From NCBI GenBank assembly GCA_030220185.1, contig JASPKZ010001231.1, positions 62,001-126,000 of the forward strand: a DNA stretch of 64,000 nucleotides, written 5' to 3'. The notes beneath the pieces were generated by a model. That model saw only the letters and a list, made by a program, of their open reading frames with translations, did not search any database and was not told the DNA's origin. This document shows, in pieces, positions 63,465 to 64,000 of this stretch. This DNA is from Diploptera punctata (taxonomy: Eukaryota > Arthropoda > Insecta > Blattodea > Blaberidae). The translations under genes and the position numbers were made by a program. Each line of letters starts with the position of its first letter. The first letter of the stretch is position 1.

Positions 63465-64000
63465 AACTTTTATAGGGAAAACTATAGGAACTTTTATAGA
63501 AAAACCACACTTCACTTATAAAACAAACAGAAGAAAACAAAATTCAAGAAATTCACTTACCATCCATTGAAGCACAACAAATTAAAAAAAAAAGTTTAAC
63601 ATAAGATTGGCACTGAAAAATTAATACAGCCTCAATGGGATAATTAAAAACCAACAAAAATGACAAAATTGAAGAAAAAACAAATTGGGAATATATCAGA
63701 TCAAATGCAGAGATTGTGACAATTTATGTAGGGAAAAAAAAAAATTGAAAACCAGGGTGAAAGAACATCTTAGAAATGTCAAAAATGGTGAAGTGGTAAA
63801 GTCAGCAGTAGCTGCTCATCCTGGTCTGAAAAATATCTAATTGATATAAAAGCTAGTTTAATTAAACAAATAGAAAACCAAAAGAGCTCACAGTTTAAAA
63901 AAAAAAATCCACATTAAAAAAAACAAGATATAAAAACTTGAAATTCCCACTGAATTTGATTTAATTCAGAGATTCATCGGTCCACCAACATAAGGAGTAA
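63465..64000 (+). pseudogene. Penelope-like remnant, cut by window edge
   Basis: Starts with a tail-like GAACTTTTATAGGGAAAACT (twice) and continues with decayed PLE coding: KTNKNDKIEE, then KTRVKEHLRNVKNGE-like words, EIPTEFDLIQRFIGPPT at the very end. Family closest to fold-back 10. If it is also a fold-back, the mirror arm lies beyond 64000. Confidence 0.6.

Overview
AT-rich (roughly one-third GC by eye), intron- and transposon-dominated insect DNA. The insect call rests on four exons with insect BTB/psq-type features and on the mobile-element mix (Penelope-like, mariner, Tc1, hAT, piggyBac, Helitron, LINEs and tRNA-derived SINEs). A large-genome insect such as a cockroach-like polyneopteran would fit; the species cannot be fixed from the sequence alone.

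Host gene content is thin: four exons, all on the + strand and about 15-17 kb apart. These are an AT-hook-like/basic terminal exon (14432-14919) and three exons with a pipsqueak (HTH_psq) DNA-binding domain (31655-31854/31869, 47188-47494, 62895-63133). Each can be read from a splice acceptor that leaves two leading bases before the first full codon, so all could join the same upstream donor. This is the layout of a lola/mod(mdg4)-like gene with a shared upstream (BTB) part outside the window and an array of alternative 3' exons inside it. The 47.2 kb exon carries a frameshift inside its psq domain.

Nearly everything else is mobile DNA. The most striking set is a group of fold-back (palindromic) Penelope-like elements (PLEs) at 0.26-0.93, 5.4-6.1, 8.75-11.45, 12.6-12.9, 18.1-18.4, 22.1-24.15, 33.2-33.5, 44.9-46.9, 49.4-50.26 and 62.2 kb. 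Each is an inverted pair of 3' PLE fragments. Where coding is present it shows the RT end and GIY-YIG endonuclease. Seven have 11-14 bp direct repeats that look like target-site duplications. One end carries a shared tail (AACCTCATAGTG...TTCC). Near the outer end of most arms is a sequence matching the hammerhead ribozyme: CUGANGA, stem II, GAAA, a tiny self-complementary stem III, and a 3-bp stem I. I found 14 such motifs, about half with a consensus or near-consensus core.

Other elements: a hAT element nested in one fold-back; a complete-length mariner (33.7-35.0 kb) broken by one stop and nested with a fold-back in an older Tc1; a second mariner split by an RTE-like LINE, itself next to a LINE that also took a SINE and an unclassified hairpin-ended repeat; a piggyBac relic; a Helitron carrying a tRNA-like SINE; a Tc1-like TIR element; a MITE with 34-bp perfect TIRs; several LINE 3' ends; many tRNA-derived SINEs; and a 99-bp (33-codon) minisatellite at 16.15-17.63 kb grown out of a decayed transposon-like coding segment.
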